From: JAKACA01 sp963769255
GTDB taxonomy: Bacteria > Actinomycetota > Acidimicrobiia > Acidimicrobiales > Bog-793
Length of the DNA: 64,000 bases
Reading direction: 5' to 3'
NCBI GenBank assembly: GCA_963769255.1
Contig: CAVYKV010000001.1
Coordinates: 3,224,001 to 3,288,000, forward strand
Part shown: positions 60,405 to 64,000 of the stretch, one piece after another
Position numbering within the stretch: position 1 is the stretch's first letter
How the letters are laid out: each line of letters opens with the position of its first letter
Made by a program: the position numbers and the translations under genes
Notes under the pieces: generated by a model
Database searches by the model: none
Told to the model about the DNA's origin: nothing
The model's input: only the letters and a program-made list of their open reading frames with translations

Positions 60405-61673
60405 GTGGCCGAAGCGTTTCAGGACGATGAAAGCTTCGACGACGAAGAGAGCGGCCGTCTCCTCCCGCCGGAGGACCGCCTCTGGAGGCACCCGTCCGAA
60501 GTCGCCCACCACGGCACCGGCCCGACGGCTCCCGAGGTGTCGGCCGCCCGCGAGCGCTGGCTCATGCGCACGCCCACGCGTTCGGGTGCCTGGACCGCCG
60601 GCCTGGTCGGCGCCGTCCTCGCCACCGGCGTCGTCCTCATGGGTACGCACCTGACCCTCTGGCTCGGACGCCATCCGCCCACGGCCGACCCCAGGGTGGA
60701 CGCCGTCACGTCCACCCTCGTGCAGTCCGCCGTCACGGCGGTGGCTCCGCCCGGGCTGGAGGGCATCGCCGACACCGTGCGGCTCAGCCTCACCGTCGTC
60801 CATGTCGCCAAGCCGGACGGCGCCGAGACGGGCAACGGTGTCGTCATCTCCGCTGACGGCAACATCCTCGTGCCGCTCGGGCTCGTGACGGGTGGCACGG
60901 CCATCACGGTGACGACGGCGGACGGGGCGATCTTCTCCGGCCGCCTCGTCGGCAGCGACACGGCCAGCCAGCTCGCCGTCGTGCAGATACGCGACGGCAG
61001 CGGCGACCCGGCTGTCGCCGCCATGGTGGCCGCTTCCGACACGTCGGTGCCGAGCGACGGCTGGCTCTGCGTCGAGTGGTCCCGCCTCGCCGGGGTCGAC
61101 TACGTCACCTCGGAGCTCTCCATGGGATCGGTCAGCTCCTCGACGGCGGCCACGGCGGGCGCTTACGAGCTGCTCGACACCGTGCGGCTGGAGGGGAAGG
61201 ACATCGCCTCCGCCCCCGTCGGGGCGGTCATCCTCAGCAGCAACGCCAAGCTGCTCGGCATCATCACGGCGCGCCACGGCAGCGACGTCGAGGAGGTACC
61301 GGGCGCCCTCGCCGAGCACGTGGGTGCCGAGCTCGTCTCCCAGGGCCGCGTCACGCACGGATGGCTCGGCATCGAGGGCCGCACGACGCCGCCCCAGACG
61401 GGGCTCTTCCACTACAACCCGATGGCGCCCACGGTGGAGGCGCACATGCCTCCCGGCGTTGAGGTGCTGGCCGTCCGGGCGGGAGCGCCTGCCGCCAAGG
61501 CGGGCGTGAAGGCCGGCGACATCATCGAGGCCGTCGACGGCCAGGACGTCGATTCCATGCAGGGGCTGCAGGACGTCCTCTACGTGCTGCCCCCGCACGC
61601 CGACGTCTCGCTCACGATCCAGCGCGGACGGTCCATCTACACCATCGACGCCCTGCTGCAGCCGGCTGCCTGA
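60405..61673 (+). CDS. Membrane-anchored trypsin-fold/PDZ protein lacking the protease triad
   Basis: 422 residues from GTG 60405. An acidic N-terminus (EAFQDDESFDDEESG) precedes one membrane helix (GLVGAVLATGVVLMGTHLTLW, near residue 70). An HtrA-like domain follows, but where HtrA has 'TNNHVV' it reads ILVPLGLVTGG (no His), and the 'GNSGGP' Ser loop is replaced by PVGAVILSSNAKLLGI. The C-terminal PDZ (VLAVRAGAPAAKAGVKAGDIIEAVDG) is normal. This looks like a sensor or scaffold, not an enzyme. Confidence 0.85.
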   Translation: MAEAFQDDESFDDEESGRLLPPEDRLWRHPSEVAHHGTGPTAPEVSAARERWLMRTPTRSGAWTAGLVGAVLATGVVLMGTHLTLWLGRHPPTADPRVDAVTSTLVQSAVTAVAPPGLEGIADTVRLSLTVVHVAKPDGAETGNGVVISADGNILVPLGLVTGGTAITVTTADGAIFSGRLVGSDTASQLAVVQIRDGSGDPAVAAMVAASDTSVPSDGWLCVEWSRLAGVDYVTSELSMGSVSSSTAATAGAYELLDTVRLEGKDIASAPVGAVILSSNAKLLGIITARHGSDVEEVPGALAEHVGAELVSQGRVTHGWLGIEGRTTPPQTGLFHYNPMAPTVEAHMPPGVEVLAVRAGAPAAKAGVKAGDIIEAVDGQDVDSMQGLQDVLYVLPPHADVSLTIQRGRSIYTIDALLQPAA

Positions 61674-61702
61674 GCGCTGCGGCCTGCGTAGCATCCACTG
61701 GC

Positions 61703-63040
61703 GTGAGTGACACGCCGTTCTTCGGTGGGGGCGACTTCCTGCGCAACCTGCTCGGCGACCTCGTGCGCATGATGCCGTCGGGGGCGGGCATGCAGTGGCA
61801 GCTCGCCTACCAGCTGGCCGGCCAGATCGCCTCCGGGGGGAAGCCGGACGCCAATCCGGATCCGATGGAGCGGATCCGTTTCGAGGAGCTGAGCGCCATC
61901 GCCGAGCTGCACGTGGCCGAGCTGACGGGCATGGCGGTCTCCCCCTCCGCCGGGAGCGTCCGACTCGTGCCGGCGAGCCGCCTCGAGTGGTCGCGGCGCA
62001 TCCTCGAGATCTGGCACCCCGTGCTCGACCGTCTCGTCGAGGTGCTGGCGCCGCCCTCGGCCGACGAGGACGCCGGCCGCCCCGCCGGCGCCGCCGGCGA
62101 ACGGCCGGGCGACGCCCCGGAGGGTGGGGGCGCTGCTTCCTCGGACGACCTCGGCCCCCTCGCCGGCCTCGGTCTCGAGGACCTCGGGACGGATCTCTCC
62201 GCCGCCGGCCTCGGCGCCGACGACCTCGACTCCGAGGACGGCGAGGCCGGGATGGACGCCCTCTTCGAGCAGTGGGCGAGCGCCATGTTCCCCGCCATGA
62301 CGGCCTGGCAGGTGGGCTCCGTCGCCGGCCACCTCTCCGAGACCGCCCTCGGCCCCTACGAGGTCCCCCTCGCCCCCGCCGGCGGCAACGAGCTGCTCGT
62401 CGTGAGCGCCAACTCGGCCAAGGTGGCGGCGGACTGGAGCCTCCCCATCGACGACGTCCGCCTCTGGCTCTGCGTGCACGAGATGGCCTACCACGCCGTC
62501 CTCGCCCGCCCGGCGGCGTCCGAGCGCATCGCCAGCCTCGTCGTCGAGCACGCCCAACGCGTGCGCCCCGACGCCGACAGCATCAGCAACCTGCTCCAGC
62601 AGGCCGACCCGACGGACATGTCCTCCTTCGCCCGCGTCCTCGGCGACCCCTCCGCCCTCCTGCAGGGAGAGGCCTCCGAGGCTCTCCAGCAGGTGCGGGC
62701 CGAGCTCGACGCCGTCATGGCGGCCGTCGCCGGCTACGCCGAGCACGTCACGAGCACGATCGCCAAGCGCCTCGTGGGCAACACGACGCCCATCGGGGAG
62801 GCCATGCGCCGCCGGCGGGTGAGCCGCGGCGACGGCGAGCGGGCGGCCGAGCTGCTCTTCGGGCTGCGACTCGACCAGGCTCAGGTCGACCGCGGCGAGC
62901 GCTTCGTGGCCGGCGTCCTCGGGCGCTCCGGCGAGCACCGCCTCGCCACGATGTGGACGGCCGCCGAGCTGCTCCCGACGCCGGCGGAGGTGGACGCCCC
63001 CGGCCTCTGGCTCGCCCGCCTCGACCTGCCGGGCGACTGA
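61703..63040 (+). CDS. Zinc-dependent metalloprotease-like protein, DUF2342
   Basis: A 445-residue protein. The HExxxH zinc motif is CVHEMAYHAVL near residue 258. WQVGSVAGHLSETALGPYEVPLAP precedes it, and AMRRRRVSRGDGERAAELLFGLRL near 375 closes the family signature. A low-complexity Gly/Ala/Asp linker separates it from the N-terminal part. The family is common in Actinobacteria, and the substrate is unknown. Confidence 0.9.
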   Translation: MSDTPFFGGGDFLRNLLGDLVRMMPSGAGMQWQLAYQLAGQIASGGKPDANPDPMERIRFEELSAIAELHVAELTGMAVSPSAGSVRLVPASRLEWSRRILEIWHPVLDRLVEVLAPPSADEDAGRPAGAAGERPGDAPEGGGAASSDDLGPLAGLGLEDLGTDLSAAGLGADDLDSEDGEAGMDALFEQWASAMFPAMTAWQVGSVAGHLSETALGPYEVPLAPAGGNELLVVSANSAKVAADWSLPIDDVRLWLCVHEMAYHAVLARPAASERIASLVVEHAQRVRPDADSISNLLQQADPTDMSSFARVLGDPSALLQGEASEALQQVRAELDAVMAAVAGYAEHVTSTIAKRLVGNTTPIGEAMRRRRVSRGDGERAAELLFGLRLDQAQVDRGERFVAGVLGRSGEHRLATMWTAAELLPTPAEVDAPGLWLARLDLPGD

Positions 63041-63071
63041 GCGTCGAGCAGCACGCCAGGGCCGGCCAGGC

Positions 63072-63365
63072 TCAGCCTGCTTCGCCCTCCTCCTCGGGGA
63101 TGCCGAGGTCCCACTCGAGGATGACGTTCTCCCGCTCGGCGTCGCGCACGATGCGCTCCCTGTTGCGGCGAAACTGCGGGTCGTGAGGAGGAAGGAGCAC
63201 GAGCCGGGCGAGGGCCCGCTGGCGGAACTCCTCGATGAGGCTGCGGTCCCCGAATTCCGACTCGACCTCCCAGTGGGGGGCGACGGGCCCGAGATAGACC
63301 ATCCGGATGTGTCCTCGGGGCGGCTCCGGCGCTTGTTCGCTCTCGACGGGGGGAGTCATCGTCAT
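63072..63365 (-). CDS. Hypothetical protein
   Basis: A 97-residue protein. GHIRMVYLGPVAPHWEVESEFGD leads into a helical RSLIEEFRQRALARLVLLP and an acidic end (EWDLGIPEEEGEAG). I do not recognise the family. Codon use fits a real gene. It is convergent with the metalloprotease and divergent from whiB. Confidence 0.6.
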   Translation of the reverse strand: MTMTPPVESEQAPEPPRGHIRMVYLGPVAPHWEVESEFGDRSLIEEFRQRALARLVLLPPHDPQFRRNRERIVRDAERENVILEWDLGIPEEEGEAG

Positions 63366-63503
63366 CGGGCGGAGTGTATCGGGAGACAACCGCCCAGCTC
63401 CGGCGGCTGCCAGCGGGCCCGGAGGACACTCGATCGAAAACTCTCAGGAAATCTGAAGCGAAAACGCGTGACTTTATGTTTCAAACCAGTAACAATTGCC
63501 CGC

Positions 63504-63746
63504 GTGGACACTTCGTGGATGGCTCGGGGCAGGTGTAAGGACCAGCCGCCCGATCTCTTCTTTCCCAGCGACGGTGTCGGGGTGGAGATCGCACGCCGCA
63601 TCTGCGCCGACTGCCCCGTGAAGTCACCGTGCCTCGAGTACGCCATGTCGAACCATATCGACCACGGCGTCTGGGGCGGGACTTCCGAGCGGGAGCGCCG
63701 GCGCATCGCCCGGCGTCGCCGCCTCGCCTCCGCCGCCCCCTCCTGA
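63504..63746 (+). CDS. WhiB-family iron-sulphur transcriptional regulator
   Basis: An 80-residue protein. The four cluster Cys are at ~11, 35, 38 and 44 (RCKDQ, ICADCPVKSPC), followed by the HGVWGGTSERERR turn and a basic C-terminus (RRIARRRRLAS), the DNA- or sigma-contacting part. It is short for the family, and no leader is visible, so the GTG may be close to the transcript start. This gene marks the genome as actinobacterial. Confidence 0.95.
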   Translation: MDTSWMARGRCKDQPPDLFFPSDGVGVEIARRICADCPVKSPCLEYAMSNHIDHGVWGGTSERERRRIARRRRLASAAPS

Positions 63747-63829
63747 GCCGGCCCGCCTCTCACCGCCGCCGGACCTGACCTCGGTCCGGCCACTTCGGCC
63801 CGTCCGCCGTCGGGCATGATCGCGCTCGC

Positions 63830-64000
63830 ATGCTCGAGTGCGTCATCAACCTGAGCGAGGGCCGCTCCGCCGACCGGCTCTCCGAGCTCGCCGCCTCCGC
63901 CGGCGCTGCCCTCCTCGACGTCCATTCCGACGCCGTCCACAACCGCTCCGTCTTCACGCTCTGCAACGGTGACCCCGAGACGGTGGAGGCCTCCGCCCAC
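63830..64000 (+). CDS. Glutamate formimidoyltransferase (3' partial)
   Basis: The first 57 residues are in the window: LECVINLSEGR, then LLDVHSDAVHNRSVFTLCN, which match the N-terminal subdomain of formiminotransferase (histidine degradation, or folate C1 transfer). The frame runs off the end. Confidence 0.85.
   Translation, partial: MLECVINLSEGRSADRLSELAASAGAALLDVHSDAVHNRSVFTLCNGDPETVEASAH

Noticed and set aside
59838..61694. A 618-codon moaE frame reaching 61694
   Set aside because: The extension is antisense to the PDZ protein gene; MoaE similarity begins at 60317.

Overview
The window is high-GC DNA from an actinobacterium. A WhiB protein, a UPF0182 membrane protein, a DUF2342 metalloprotease, a YlbL-type PDZ/Lon-like protease and two ECF42 sigma factors support this. 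A complete Calvin-cycle operon (cbbF-prk-cbbL-cbbS) with a green-type form I RuBisCO suggests an autotrophic or mixotrophic lineage, with Acidimicrobiia as the best guess. The taxonomic call is inference.

0-20 kb is chromosomal and accessory: a fused oligopeptide ABC ATPase facing a Tat/lipoprotein solute-binding protein, a frameshifted aldo/keto reductase, an ECF42 sigma factor with its YCII partner, a secreted protein, a LAL-type LuxR regulator, a Rieske oxygenase with a flavin-fold protein, a frameshifted PLD-helicase-DUF3427 protein, a hipBA toxin-antitoxin operon with operator-like repeats, and a second, independent YCII/ECF42 pair. 19.6-27.2 kb holds an ISL3 relic, a nitroreductase/DUF6092 pair, a solo IS21-type end, the cbb operon, a decayed second copy of the cbbL-cbbS 3' end upstream of that operon, and an ECF sigma factor with a membrane-anchored partner.

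27.5-48.3 kb reads as an integrated plasmid-like element. Its right edge is an initiator tRNA-fMet gene next to a tyrosine integrase, and its left edge carries a diverged direct repeat of the tRNA 3' half. Inside are vapBC, a SEC-C protein, a partition/replication block (parA, a ribbon-helix-helix gene, a broken repA), a Fic protein and two excisionase-like genes. The middle is a nest of transposons. An IS21-family element (A) sits in repA. A Tn554-like three-gene transposon sits inside element A's istB. A second IS21 element (B) sits in that transposon's tnpA, and an IS66-family element sits in its tnpB. A second IS66 copy closes the left side where one IS21 end and the rest of repA are missing.

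48.4-64 kb is housekeeping-like: a secreted Cys-pair repeat protein, a class II aldolase family protein, UPF0182, a DivIVA-like protein with a phage-head-like C-terminal motif, a PDZ/Lon-like protease, a HEAT-repeat protein, an MreB-like actin, MoaE, a PDZ protein that lacks the protease triad, a DUF2342 metalloprotease, WhiB, and the start of a glutamate formimidoyltransferase. Single-base frameshifts occur in at least six places. Those inside the mobile elements fit decay, while the two in the aldo/keto reductase and helicase genes could be decay or sequencing error.
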